DNA of 64,000 nucleotides from Geobacter sp. Its GTDB lineage: Bacteria; Desulfobacterota; Desulfuromonadia; Geobacterales; Geobacteraceae. Below, piece after piece: positions 9,338-18,188 of this stretch (position 1 is the first letter of the stretch; each line of letters opens with the position of its first letter). The translations under genes were made by a program, and so were the position numbers. The notes beneath the pieces were generated by a model that did no database searches, was not told the DNA's origin, and saw only the letters and a list, made by a program, of their open reading frames with translations. The stretch spans positions 1-64,000 of the forward strand of contig POSG01000015.1 in assembly GCA_003314535.1 (NCBI GenBank). Reading direction: 5' to 3'.

Positions 9338-10627
9338 TCAGGTCATCTCCCTGGGCTGCCCGGTGGAGCCGAGAACTCCGCTCCAGAGGCGACCATCCGG
9401 GTCGAGCTGTTTCCTCCCGGAAACCGCGTAACAGATCGGGAGGTGGGTGAATTCATTTTTCCAGGTGCCGACAACCATGTCGGTGCGGCCTGCCATGCCG
9501 GCATGAACGGCGTAATGGCCGAGAAGAAGGCAGAAGGCTGAATCACGGGCGTTGGCCGGCGTGCTGCGGATCGTGTAACTGGGGTCGATATACTTCAGGT
9601 TGACCTTTATGCCGTTCGAGGAAAAATAATCGCAGATCCTGTCACGCAGGAATAATCCGATGTCTCCGAGGCGCACGTTTCCTGACGCGTCGCTGGAAGA
9701 TACCTTGTCCATCAGGTCCTGTCCTGCTCCTTCGCCGACGACTATGACGGCATGGCCGCGTTCAGCCAGCCGTTTTCGAAGGATTTCCAGGAAGCCTTCA
9801 CAGGTGAACGGCACCTCGGGGACCAGGCAATAGTTTACGTCACTGTTGGCCAGTGTTGCATATGCTGCGATAAAGCCTGACTGGCGGCCCATGAGCTTTA
9901 CAAGCCCGATGCCGTTGCGCGCGCCGCTTGCTTCGCAGTGGGCAGCGGATATCACCCTGCGCGCTTCGGAGATCGCGGTCTGGAATCCGAACGACTCTTC
10001 CACGAAACGAATGTCGTTGTCGATGGTTTTCGGAATGCCGATGACGCACGTCCTGAGCCCCCGCCGTCCGATCTCCCGGGCTATCTCGTGCACACCCTTG
10101 AGGGTGCCGTCCCCGCCTATGGCGAACAGTATGCCCACTTCCATCGACTGCAGGGTGTCCACCATTTCCCCCACATCCTGGGGGCCCCGGGAACTGCCGA
10201 GTATTGTACCGCCCTTCTGGTGAATCCCCTCCACGGTTTCCGGAGTGAGCAGCATCGGGAAATGGTTGTGGCGGCTGGTAATGCCTTCGAAACCGTAGCG
10301 GAACCCGAATACTGTCCTGACGCCGTAGTGATGGAACAGGCTCAGCACGATCGCCCTGATGACATCGTTCAGCCCCGGGCAGATGCCGCCGCAGGTAACA
10401 ATGCCGCAGACGAGATGCTGGGGGTCGAAGAATATCCGTTCCCTGGGCCCGGCCGCTTCGAAGGACAAGGGTGTGCCCCCGCCGGCGCAGAAGCTTTGCA
10501 GATCATCCACCCGTCCGTGGTAGAGGATCCGGTCGCTGTCGCTTACGAACCTGCCGAAAGGCATGGGGGAGGGGATGTGACATTCGCCGAGCCGCTCCAC
10601 CGTGAAGTCCAGATCAGAGTCTTCCAT
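9338..10627 (-). CDS. ATP-dependent 6-phosphofructokinase (long, plant-type clade)
   Basis: Encodes 429 residues. It phosphorylates fructose 6-phosphate to the 1,6-bisphosphate in glycolysis. The nucleotide loop CGGICPGLNDVIR, the GGDGT motif (ATP rather than pyrophosphate users normally carry G in this position) and the catalytic IPKTIDNDI are present, followed by KLMGRQSGFIAA. The roughly 75-residue N-terminal extension and overall length are typical of the group containing plant and many delta-proteobacterial enzymes, not the 320-residue E. coli PfkA. Start ATG has GGAGG four bases upstream. It follows the ROK kinase gene by 33 bases, giving a two-gene sugar phosphorylation operon. Confidence 0.9.
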   Translation of the reverse strand: MEDSDLDFTVERLGECHIPSPMPFGRFVSDSDRILYHGRVDDLQSFCAGGGTPLSFEAAGPRERIFFDPQHLVCGIVTCGGICPGLNDVIRAIVLSLFHHYGVRTVFGFRYGFEGITSRHNHFPMLLTPETVEGIHQKGGTILGSSRGPQDVGEMVDTLQSMEVGILFAIGGDGTLKGVHEIAREIGRRGLRTCVIGIPKTIDNDIRFVEESFGFQTAISEARRVISAAHCEASGARNGIGLVKLMGRQSGFIAAYATLANSDVNYCLVPEVPFTCEGFLEILRKRLAERGHAVIVVGEGAGQDLMDKVSSSDASGNVRLGDIGLFLRDRICDYFSSNGIKVNLKYIDPSYTIRSTPANARDSAFCLLLGHYAVHAGMAGRTDMVVGTWKNEFTHLPICYAVSGRKQLDPDGRLWSGVLGSTGQPREMT

Positions 10628-10660
10628 GAAACCTCCTTGTGCTGCGCGCAGGGGAATGTG

Positions 10661-11638
10661 TCATGGCGGTTTCCCCGTTTCCAGCCTGCGCCGGATCAGC
10701 GCTCCTGCTCCCAGGACTCCGGCGTTCCTTTCCCCGAGCCCGCTGGGAAGCAGTTTCACCCGTCCCCGGAACATTCCCGGCAGGTGCCTTTCCAGTGAAC
10801 GCCGTGCAGGTTCGAAGATGAGTTCACCGGCGGCCGACAGCCCTCCCTGAAGAAATATGGCTTCCGGACTGAGAAGAACCGCTGCATCGGCAAGCTTCAT
10901 TCCGAGGATGCGGCCGGTTTCTTCAAATGCGGAACCTGCTATGCAGTCTCCCTGAAGAGCCGCTTCGCATACCATCTTAGCAGAAAGGGCGGAGAAGGGA
11001 ACGGAATGCAGGATGCTTTCACCGCCCTGTTTTGCCGAAAGCGAGAAAAACGTCCTGCACAAGCCGCCGGCAGAGGCGTAGGCCTCGAGGCATCCCCTGT
11101 TGCCGCATCCGCAGATGCGGCCCTCGGGGTCCACGACGGTATGCCCGATTTCACCGGCGAATCCGTCCGTACCATGGAGTATCTTGCCGTTCACCACTAT
11201 CCCGCTGCCTACTCCCGTGCCGAGTGTTATCACTATGAAATGCTCCATGCCGCGGGCTGCGCCATATTCCATTTCTCCCAATGCCGCGGCATTCGCGTCG
11301 TTGTCCAGTGCCACCGGAAGGGCGAAAACCCGTTGGAAGAGTCCTGCCAGGTCCACGCTCGTACCCCATTTCAGGTTGGGCGGATTGTTCAGCATGCCGG
11401 TGCGGTGGTCGGCATTGGGGGCTCCGATGCCGATGCCGATGAGGGAACGGTTGGCGGCAAAGGGGAAGAATGCCTGGCGAACCTGTTGTGCAAGGCGATC
11501 CATGAACCGGCTCAGCGGCTCCCTGGCCATGGTCGGGATTTCCGTTTCCGCGAGGCAGTTTCCGTCAGCCTCGACGAAACCGAAAGTGGTTGTCGTACCG
11601 CCAATGTCTATGCCGAGCACCAAGTCTGCATTCTTCAT
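10661..11638 (-). CDS. ROK-family sugar kinase (probable glucokinase)
   Basis: Encodes 325 residues. The phosphate-binding GIDIGGTTTTFGF motif opens the protein. The ROK zinc site CGCGNRGCLEAYAS sits mid-protein, preceded by the substrate-binding histidine in GEIGHTVVDPEG; GTGVGSGIV and DNDANAAALGE are also canonical. ROK kinases phosphorylate glucose, mannose or N-acetylated hexosamines; pairing with phosphofructokinase favours glucose. The ATG at 11638 has GGAG seven bases upstream and begins directly at the conserved core. No helix-turn-helix is present, so it is an enzyme, not a repressor. Confidence 0.85.
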   Translation of the reverse strand: MKNADLVLGIDIGGTTTTFGFVEADGNCLAETEIPTMAREPLSRFMDRLAQQVRQAFFPFAANRSLIGIGIGAPNADHRTGMLNNPPNLKWGTSVDLAGLFQRVFALPVALDNDANAAALGEMEYGAARGMEHFIVITLGTGVGSGIVVNGKILHGTDGFAGEIGHTVVDPEGRICGCGNRGCLEAYASAGGLCRTFFSLSAKQGGESILHSVPFSALSAKMVCEAALQGDCIAGSAFEETGRILGMKLADAAVLLSPEAIFLQGGLSAAGELIFEPARRSLERHLPGMFRGRVKLLPSGLGERNAGVLGAGALIRRRLETGKPP

Positions 11639-11847
11639 TCGCTGGCTCCGTGGATCATGGATCAGAATTCCTTCCACGAGGTCAATAGTAGCGTATTATC
11701 TCCCGGTTCACAACTTGGCCGCTTTGAATTCCGAAAAACCGGCAGCGGTCTTTTTGACCTAGGTCATGTGCGGCAGACGCGTGGTATGGTATAGATTCCT
11801 CAAACAACAGAATATTTCCCCTCATGTCACCGAAAGGAGATGAATCC

Positions 11848-12177
11848 ATGTCGACTCGGGAAGATATCATCGGACGGGCCCTGGAGCTGAAGGAACTCAT
11901 TTCGTACCAGGATGGAGCGGTCGTCAGCAAGACGCTCATCGACAGGGGCAGGGGCACAATCACCCTTTTTTCGTTCGACAAGGGGCAGGGCCTCAGCGAA
12001 CATACGGCGCCTTTTGACGCTTTCGTCCAGATCGTGGACGGAACGGCGGAAGTTACCATTTCCGGAACTTCCCACGCGGTAAGGGCGGGCGAGATCATTA
12101 TCATGCCCGCGGACCGGCCCCATTCCCTGCGGGCGACCGAGAGGTTCAAGATGCTGCTGGTCATGATCAGGGCATGA
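11848..12177 (+). CDS. Small cupin-domain protein
   Basis: Encodes 109 residues forming a single cupin barrel. Cupin motif 1 is degenerate (SEHTAPFDAFVQIVDG, one histidine) and motif 2 reads GEIIIMPADRPHSL. The ATG at 11848 has AAGGAG at ideal spacing. Substrate and metal are unknown. It stands alone between two divergently arranged groups. Confidence 0.75.
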   Translation: MSTREDIIGRALELKELISYQDGAVVSKTLIDRGRGTITLFSFDKGQGLSEHTAPFDAFVQIVDGTAEVTISGTSHAVRAGEIIIMPADRPHSLRATERFKMLLVMIRA

Positions 12178-12321
12178 ATAGGAAGGAAAAAACTGGTATT
12201 CTTGGAATGGCCGGGGTTGATATTTAATCTGTTTCAGTGAATGAAATCCATAGTGGTATAATGGTGCGGATATTTTATTCCATGGGGCGTCACTTCAGGC
12301 CAGTCGCAAAGGGAGTCGTTT

Positions 12322-13320
12322 ATGGAGACTTGTGTAACCGTCAAACCGTCGCTTGCAATAGCTATTCTCAAGAGCGGGCTCAGTGTCAACCTGCCCATGT
12401 TCCTCTGGGGACCGCCCGGGATCGGCAAATCCCAGATCGTGGCCCAGGTGGCTGCTGATCTCAAGCTGCCTCTGATCGATATCCGCGCGGTGCTGCTGGA
12501 TCCCGTTGATTTGCGCGGCGTCCCATCCGTCGAAAACGGAGTCACCCGCTGGAATCCTCCCATCTTCCTGCCGACGGAAGGGGAAGGCCTGCTGTTCCTC
12601 GACGAACTTTCCCAGGCGCCTGATTCGGTGCAGAGTTCGCTTCTCCAGCTCGTTCTCGACCGCAAGCTGGGCGAATACCGCATGCCGGCAGGCTGGCGGA
12701 TCCTGGCAGCGGGAAACAGGGTGACTGACGGCACGTTCAGCAGAAAGATAAGCAAGGCTTTGGGCTCCCGTTTCGCAACCCACCTGGAACTGGCCGTCGA
12801 CCTGGATGAATGGTGCGCATGGGCGATAGATCACGACGTGCCGGCGGAAATCATCAGCTTCCTGCGCCTGCGGCCGGACCTCCTCCACCATTTCGATCCC
12901 AAGGCCCAGGGAAATTCGTTCCCGTGCCCACGGGTCTGGGCGAATGTCGGCCAGTTCATGGGCAAGCTGCCCCGCGAAGCGGAACTGCCGTTTTTCGCCG
13001 GAGCGCTCGGTTTCGGGCCGGCCGCCGAATTCACTTCCTACCTGCAGATCTATCGCGATTTGCCGGACATAGAGGACATCATGGTCAACCCCGATGATTC
13101 GGAAGTCCCCAAGGAGCCGTCCGTGCTCTATGCCCTGTGCGGGGCAATGAGCCGCAAGGTTACGTCGGGCAATGTTTCACAGGCGTTCCGCTACATGAAG
13201 CGGTTGCCGCCAGAATTCCAGGTCGTCTGGCTGCGCGATGCGCTGCAGGCCGATCCGGGGCTTGCCACGACCAGCGAGTTCAACGGCTGGGCCAGAGATA
13301 ACGCTGACATGCTGCTGTGA
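12322..13320 (+). CDS. MoxR-type AAA+ ATPase
   Basis: Encodes 332 residues. Walker A is LWGPPGIGKSQIV, Walker B LLFLDELSQAP, sensor 1 ILAAGNR, and an arginine finger lies in LGSRFATHLEL. MoxR ATPases act as chaperones that remodel or load metal centres of partner enzymes and almost always sit beside a von Willebrand A (VWA) protein, as here. The start has GGGAG six bases ahead. The client protein is not evident from the neighbourhood. Confidence 0.85.
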   Translation: METCVTVKPSLAIAILKSGLSVNLPMFLWGPPGIGKSQIVAQVAADLKLPLIDIRAVLLDPVDLRGVPSVENGVTRWNPPIFLPTEGEGLLFLDELSQAPDSVQSSLLQLVLDRKLGEYRMPAGWRILAAGNRVTDGTFSRKISKALGSRFATHLELAVDLDEWCAWAIDHDVPAEIISFLRLRPDLLHHFDPKAQGNSFPCPRVWANVGQFMGKLPREAELPFFAGALGFGPAAEFTSYLQIYRDLPDIEDIMVNPDDSEVPKEPSVLYALCGAMSRKVTSGNVSQAFRYMKRLPPEFQVVWLRDALQADPGLATTSEFNGWARDNADMLL

Positions 13321-13400
13321 CTGCGAACGGCGTGTACGGCGCTGCGCCGGGCAGCCGTTTGCATGGCGCCGGTCAACAACCTGTCCGTGAAGGGAAGGCG

Positions 13401-14570
13401 ATGGACAAATCATCGAAGATGGCGAAAGCAATAGCGCGAACGGTGCTCGACCACCCGTTTTTCGCCAGCCTGCTCCTCGGCATGCGGCTGCGCGAGGACA
13501 GCGACACGAGAACCGCCTGCACCGACGGCAGGGAACTCCGCTACAATCCGGAATTCATCGATTCCCTGCGCGTCGATCAGGTCGTGTTCGTTCTCGCGCA
13601 CCTGGTGATGCATGTGGCCAATCTCCATCCGCTGCGGCGCAGCAACCGCAAGCTCGACAGGTTCAACAAGGCCGGCGATTTCGCGATCAACGGCATTCTC
13701 CTGGATGCCGGTCTCAGCATGCTGCCCGGCGCATTGTACAAGGCGGAGTTCCGCAACCTTGCCGCTGAGCAGATCTACGAGCGGTTGCCCGGGGCGCCCG
13801 GACGCGGCTCCGGAACGAGCGAGGAGCAGGACGACGAACCGAATGAAGACCCGGGCGGCTGCGGCGGCTTCGAAGATGCCAGGGGCGAGAACGGCGAGCC
13901 CCTGACGAAAGCCGAAAGGCAGCAGGAAGAGGCCAGGGTGGTGATTGCGGTGCAGCAGGCGGCCCGGGCCGCGAAAGCGCAGGGGAAGCTGCCCGGCTCC
14001 CTCGAGCGCCTGGTTGACGAGCTGGTCCACCCCATACTTGACTGGCGCGAAATACTGAGAACCTTCATCGACCGCACGGCGCGCAATGACTATTCCTGGA
14101 TCCACCCCAACCGGCGGCACATAGCCGGCGGGCTCTACCTGCCCAGTTTCCGCTCCAACGGGCTGAAGCCCCTTGTCCTTGCCGTAGACACTTCCGGTTC
14201 AATCGGGCAAGGTGAACTGAACCAGTTCCAGGCAGAGCTCAACGACATCCTGCAGAGCTATCCATCCTCGGTACACGTGGTTTACTGCGACAGCGGGATA
14301 TCCGGGACACAAACCTTCACGCCTGACGAATACCCGGTGGAACTGAAAGCTGCAGGACATGGCGGAACCGACCTGCGCCCGCCCTTTGACTGGGCGATGA
14401 AAAACGCGCCCGATGCCGGCTGCATGATCTACCTGACCGACCTGCAGGGCGACAGCCCTGCAACCGACCCCGGCATCCCCACCTTGTGGGTCTGCACGAC
14501 CAGGGACCGGGATCTGCCTGAACGTTATCGTCCGAAATTCGGGCAAATAGCAACGCTGGAATACGATTGA
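13401..14570 (+). CDS. VWA-like / DUF2201 metallopeptidase-like protein
   Basis: Encodes 389 residues. The N-terminal half is the DUF2201 putative metallopeptidase-like domain; the usual zinc motif appears as LAHLVMHVANLH, so the catalytic glutamate of HExxH is missing. An acidic linker (about 135-160) precedes the C-terminal VWA-like domain with the metal-site motif AVDTSGSIGQG and later GGTDLRPPFD. It is the expected partner of the MoxR ATPase 80 bases upstream. The ATG at 13401 follows GGGAAGG; a longer frame from 13317 would overlap the upstream stop without a ribosome site. Confidence 0.82.
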   Translation: MDKSSKMAKAIARTVLDHPFFASLLLGMRLREDSDTRTACTDGRELRYNPEFIDSLRVDQVVFVLAHLVMHVANLHPLRRSNRKLDRFNKAGDFAINGILLDAGLSMLPGALYKAEFRNLAAEQIYERLPGAPGRGSGTSEEQDDEPNEDPGGCGGFEDARGENGEPLTKAERQQEEARVVIAVQQAARAAKAQGKLPGSLERLVDELVHPILDWREILRTFIDRTARNDYSWIHPNRRHIAGGLYLPSFRSNGLKPLVLAVDTSGSIGQGELNQFQAELNDILQSYPSSVHVVYCDSGISGTQTFTPDEYPVELKAAGHGGTDLRPPFDWAMKNAPDAGCMIYLTDLQGDSPATDPGIPTLWVCTTRDRDLPERYRPKFGQIATLEYD

Positions 14571-14637
14571 AACACGAACAGCTCCGTATCCGGGAGTTCG
14601 TGCCTGGCCGTCGGTGATAACGTGCCGCGTGGAAAAA

Positions 14638-14856
14638 ATGAAAAAAATCGTCCTTCTTACATTCATCCAGAGAGACAGGCTCCGGAGCATGCCTTCCGAA
14701 ATATGGAAGAATTGCGTTTGCCTGGGCAGCGGCAAGGTGACGCACAACCAGTACACGTGGCGTTATTCCACAACGCTTGAAATCGCGCTGGCCTTGCGCT
14801 TGATGGGATTGTGCTCCTTCGAGGACCGCGACGGGGAAGACGAGTCCGGCCGGTGA
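14638..14856 (+). CDS. Possible small hypothetical protein
   Basis: An open frame of about 72 residues starts at an ATG (MKKIVLLTFIQRD) in the gap after the VWA gene and ends before a clear terminator on the same strand. There is no good Shine-Dalgarno and no recognised domain; the residues RYSTTLEIALALRLMG could form one helix. It may be a real short gene, but the evidence is thin. Confidence 0.3.
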   Translation: MKKIVLLTFIQRDRLRSMPSEIWKNCVCLGSGKVTHNQYTWRYSTTLEIALALRLMGLCSFEDRDGEDESGR

Positions 14857-14935
14857 AGGATACGACGGAAAAGAAGAAGGCGGAACCGAAGCCGTCGAGG
14901 CCACGGACACTTCTGCTGGTTCGGGAAAGAGCCGA

Positions 14936-14975
14936 AAAAAATCCCCTTGACCCGGATGGTCAAGGGGATTTTTAC
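14936..14975. terminator. Bidirectional rho-independent terminator
   Basis: A near-perfect inverted repeat, AAAAATCCCCTTGACC then GGTCAAGGGGATTTTT, with a five-base loop. The A and T runs on either side let it terminate both the rightward genes before it and the leftward carbonic anhydrase gene after it. Confidence 0.85.
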
Positions 14976-15059
14976 AATCAGTCCATTTAGTTGCACGCAA
15001 CGGAAAACCTGCTTGCTGAAAGGCGGTTCCCGGTTTTGGGCCGGTGATTGATGATTCGG

Positions 15060-15752
15060 TTACTTCATCAGGGTTACCTTGCCGTCATCAAGGTCGTATT
15101 TGGCGTTAACGATCTTTACCTTGCCTTCCTTCACCAGGTGCCTGATAACCGGCGAGTCCTTGATGATGCCGGCGGAAACCATCCTGATGTTGATGTCGGC
15201 GGCTTTTTCCACAAGCTGGGACTTGTCGTTACCCTTGTACTCCTTTTTCGCCTGCTTGACCGCGGGTGAAATCGTTTTCACTATGGCGCCGATATTGCCT
15301 TCCGGTTTTCCCTTCGACTCGACGGTTGCCGTAACAGCGCCGCACCGTTCGTGGCCGAGGACCATGATGAGCGGTGAGCCCAAGTGTTCTGCTGCGTATT
15401 CGATGCTGCCGAGTACGAGGGGATCGGGAATGTTGCCTGCAACCCTGATCACGAAGATTTCACCAAGCCCTTTGTCGAAAATTATTTCAGGCGGAACCCG
15501 GGAATCGGAGCAGCTCAATACGATAGCATAAGGCTTCTGGCTCCTGGTGAGGGATTGGCGTCTCGCCGGGTCGCTGAGTTTCTGCGCTTGCATCTGGTTT
15601 TCAACATACCTTTTGTTCCCATCCATCATCAGCTTCAGCGCTTCGTCCGCAGTCATGCCGGGTCCGCCCGAAGCAAAGGCGACTGCGCCGACAAGGGCGA
15701 TTGAGGCAGCGATGATCAGGCTTTTCCAGGCTTTTCCCATGAATACTTCCAT
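15060..15752 (-). CDS. Exported beta-class carbonic anhydrase
   Basis: Encodes 230 residues. It interconverts CO2 and bicarbonate. Zinc ligands appear in the beta-class motifs CSDSRVPPEIIFD (Cys, with the Asp-Arg dyad) and GHERCGAV (His and Cys). A signal peptide (SLIIAASIALVGAVAFASG) places it in the periplasm, which is less common than the cytoplasmic forms. The ATG at 15752 has AGGAGGAG ahead. It stands alone, with a bidirectional terminator just beyond its end. Periplasmic hydration of CO2 could serve carbon recovery or pH balance in an acetate oxidiser; that role is inference. Confidence 0.9.
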   Translation of the reverse strand: MEVFMGKAWKSLIIAASIALVGAVAFASGGPGMTADEALKLMMDGNKRYVENQMQAQKLSDPARRQSLTRSQKPYAIVLSCSDSRVPPEIIFDKGLGEIFVIRVAGNIPDPLVLGSIEYAAEHLGSPLIMVLGHERCGAVTATVESKGKPEGNIGAIVKTISPAVKQAKKEYKGNDKSQLVEKAADINIRMVSAGIIKDSPVIRHLVKEGKVKIVNAKYDLDDGKVTLMK

Positions 15753-15886
15753 TTCACTCCTCCTGCTGTTGATATGAAACCGACCTGTATGTTTAGCATT
15801 TGATTTGAATAAAGTCAATTTTATTGCAGATAAAAACATGGCCGGGATTTCCCGGGCAGTGATTAAAGCCGGAGGTTTTGATTGCC

Positions 15887-16783
15887 TTACGTTGCCAGTG
15901 TTCTTTTTCCCATGGCAAGCCTGCCTGCCAGGTCATCGATGAACTGGCGGGCGGAGCGGCCTGAGCGCTGGCCCTTGAACAGCGCCCAGCGCAGCGCCTC
16001 GGTGCGGAGCTCGTCCACGTCGATGGGCAGCGCCATGCTCTCGGCATAGTGCTCCACGATTGCCAGGTAGGTGTCCTGGGAGAAGGGATAAAAGCTCAGG
16101 GTGAGCCCGAACCGGTCCGCCAGTGACAGCTTTTCCGAAATCGCCTCCTCGGGGTGGATCTCCCTGCCGAGGTTGTCGTTCATCGGCTCGGCCATCAGGT
16201 GACGGCGGTTGGAGGTGGCATAGAGAAGCACGTTGTCCGGCCTTGCCTCGATCCCGCCTTCCAGGATCGCCTTAAGTTCCCGGTAGGACACTTCCCCTTC
16301 GTCGAAGGCAAGGTCGTCGCAGAAAAGGATGAAACGCCACGGCTTCTCCCGCAGGAAACGGAGTATGCAGGTGATGTGAATGAGGTCGCCCTTCTGCACT
16401 TCCACCATCCGCAACCCCTTTGGGGCGAATGGCTTGAGAAGACCCTTGATGCAGGACGACTTGCCGGTGCCGCGCTCTCCCCACAACAGCACGTTGTTGG
16501 CCGGATACCCGGCAACGAACTGGGCGGTGTTTCTCAGCAGCTCCTCCTTGGCGTCGTCGACGCCTACCAGGTCATCCAGGTCCATCATGTGCGGGTGCTC
16601 CACCGGCGTCAGGGTGCCGGACCCGTGCCCATTTTCCCAGCGGAAAGCCAAGAATTCCTCGAACAGGCGTTCATCGAACTTCATTTCATGCGTGGCGGCG
16701 TTCAGGATGCCGTCCAGCTTGTCCAGCAGGCTTTCAGCCTTGTCGATTATGCCCTGCCATTCACTGTCCATATTCGTTTTCAT
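15887..16783 (-). CDS. DUF815-family AAA+ ATPase
   Basis: Encodes 298 residues. The Walker A loop is LLWGERGTGKSSCIKGLL, Walker B FILFCDDLAFDEGE, and sensor residues lie in LLYATSNRRHLM, all in the DUF815 layout, with a conserved DDLVGVDDAKEELLRNTAQF ahead of the P-loop. The cellular role of DUF815 ATPases is unknown. It is the last gene of a minus-strand operon carrying an oligopeptide-type transporter but is not itself an ABC-transporter ATPase (no LSGGQ signature). Confidence 0.85.
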   Translation of the reverse strand: MKTNMDSEWQGIIDKAESLLDKLDGILNAATHEMKFDERLFEEFLAFRWENGHGSGTLTPVEHPHMMDLDDLVGVDDAKEELLRNTAQFVAGYPANNVLLWGERGTGKSSCIKGLLKPFAPKGLRMVEVQKGDLIHITCILRFLREKPWRFILFCDDLAFDEGEVSYRELKAILEGGIEARPDNVLLYATSNRRHLMAEPMNDNLGREIHPEEAISEKLSLADRFGLTLSFYPFSQDTYLAIVEHYAESMALPIDVDELRTEALRWALFKGQRSGRSARQFIDDLAGRLAMGKRTLAT

Positions 16784-16823
16784 AAATTGTCCGTTTCGGA
16801 TTAATCTTTGGATTTTACGGAAT

Positions 16824-17312
16824 CTAACGAACCCGCTTCAGCGTGCATTCGGCTTCCCAGGCAACATATCCGTCATCATTGATGTCCCAGAATGATTCGA
16901 TGCGCTTGCCGTAAAAGTCGAGGTCCGAGCACTCCTGTTCCGCCCTGGAAAGGCAGGAGGAGGAGACCAGTCCCCTTTCGTGCAGAAACGAGAATAGCGC
17001 CCGGGCTCCCTCAAGGAAGCCGGCGAGCTCGTCCAGGGAGGGCTCCAGCGTTGAGATTATGTACCAGGTGGCGGCGAAGCGCCTGATCAGCCCCGGCGTT
17101 TCGTCCAGTATGTTCTCCCGGCGCGCGGATACCACGTAGTCGCGCAGGAAGTAGTCAGCACCGTGGGCAAGGCTGCCGGCTTCGAGCGGAGGTGTCCCCC
17201 TCTCCAGCAGGCTGCCGTGGAAATCCTTGAGGATTTCGCGGCAGAGTCCGTCGACCCTTATCTCGTCCCGGTCGGAAATGATCTCGAGATCTTTTCTGGT
17301 GATTTTCGTCAT
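16824..17312 (-). CDS. Hypothetical protein in the peptide-transporter operon
   Basis: Encodes 162 residues, mostly helical, starting MTKITRKDLEIISDRDEIRV. I do not recognise a domain. The middle (LRDYVVSARRENILDE, then FAATWYIISTLEPSLDELAGF) looks like a soluble helical bundle; there is no signal peptide or membrane segment. It lies 11 bases after the permease gene and about 40 before the DUF815 ATPase gene, so it may work with that ATPase. Confidence 0.7.
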   Translation of the reverse strand: MTKITRKDLEIISDRDEIRVDGLCREILKDFHGSLLERGTPPLEAGSLAHGADYFLRDYVVSARRENILDETPGLIRRFAATWYIISTLEPSLDELAGFLEGARALFSFLHERGLVSSSCLSRAEQECSDLDFYGKRIESFWDINDDGYVAWEAECTLKRVR

Positions 17313-17323
17313 TTGGAAACCTT

Positions 17324-18172
17324 TTATCGCTTGAGCCTCGGGTCGAGCGCGTCCCTGATCCCTTCCCCCACCAGGTAGTAGGCCAGAACGGTGACGGTGA
17401 TTGCCAGGCCGGGGTAAAGGGTGAGCCACCAGGCGAACTCGATATATTCCTTGCCCGCGGTCAGGATGTTCCCCCAGCTGGGCGTGGGGGGCGGCACCCC
17501 TATGCCGAGAAACGAGAGGGCCGATTCGGTCAGTATGGCCCCGGCAACCCCCAGGGTGGCGGAAACGAGCACCGGCGAAAGTGAATTGGGGAGGATGTGG
17601 CGGAAAATGATGCGCGTGTCGCTTGCCCCGAGAGCCCTGACCGCCATGACGTAATCACGTTCTCGAATGGAGAGCACTTCGGCGCGCACCAGCCTTGCCA
17701 CACCCATCCAGCCCGTCAGGCCGATGATGATCATTATGTACCAGATCGACTGCTCGAGAAAGGCAATTACCGCGAGGATCAGGAAAAAAGTGGGGAAACA
17801 CAGCATGATGTCGACGAAACGCATCAGGATGTTGTCCAGCCGGCCTGAATAGTATCCCGAAACCAGCCCGATCACGGTTCCTATCGCCACGGCGATTCCG
17901 ACCGCGACGAAACCGACCTTCAGCGAAATGCGCGCTCCATAGATGATGCGCGTCAGGACGTCGCGCCCCAGGTCGTCGGTGCCGAACCAGTGCGTACCCG
18001 ACGGCGGCATGAGCACGTGGTAGAGATCCAGGTCGTCAGGCCCGTAGGGGGTTATCAATGGCGCCAGCAGCGACACGAGAAACAGGAATACGATCAGCAG
18101 CGCGCCGGCCATCGCGAAACGGTTGGTGCGGAACCTGCTCCAGAAGACCTGGCGGAAAAAGCTGTCTTTCAC
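17324..18172 (-). CDS. ABC transporter permease, DppC/OppC type
   Basis: Encodes about 282 residues with six transmembrane helices. The N-terminal OppC segment (FRTNRFAMAGALLIVFLFLV), the HWFGTDDLGRDVLTRIIYG motif and the EAA loop (VRALGASDTRIIFRHILPN) are diagnostic of dipeptide/oligopeptide/nickel permeases. I choose the GTG at 18172, with AGAGG seven bases ahead, over an ATG at 18232 that would overlap the upstream permease by 44 bases. It pairs with the DppB-type permease just upstream. Confidence 0.88.
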   Translation of the reverse strand: MKDSFFRQVFWSRFRTNRFAMAGALLIVFLFLVSLLAPLITPYGPDDLDLYHVLMPPSGTHWFGTDDLGRDVLTRIIYGARISLKVGFVAVGIAVAIGTVIGLVSGYYSGRLDNILMRFVDIMLCFPTFFLILAVIAFLEQSIWYIMIIIGLTGWMGVARLVRAEVLSIRERDYVMAVRALGASDTRIIFRHILPNSLSPVLVSATLGVAGAILTESALSFLGIGVPPPTPSWGNILTAGKEYIEFAWWLTLYPGLAITVTVLAYYLVGEGIRDALDPRLKR

Positions 18173-18188
18173 GATTCGACCTCTATAT

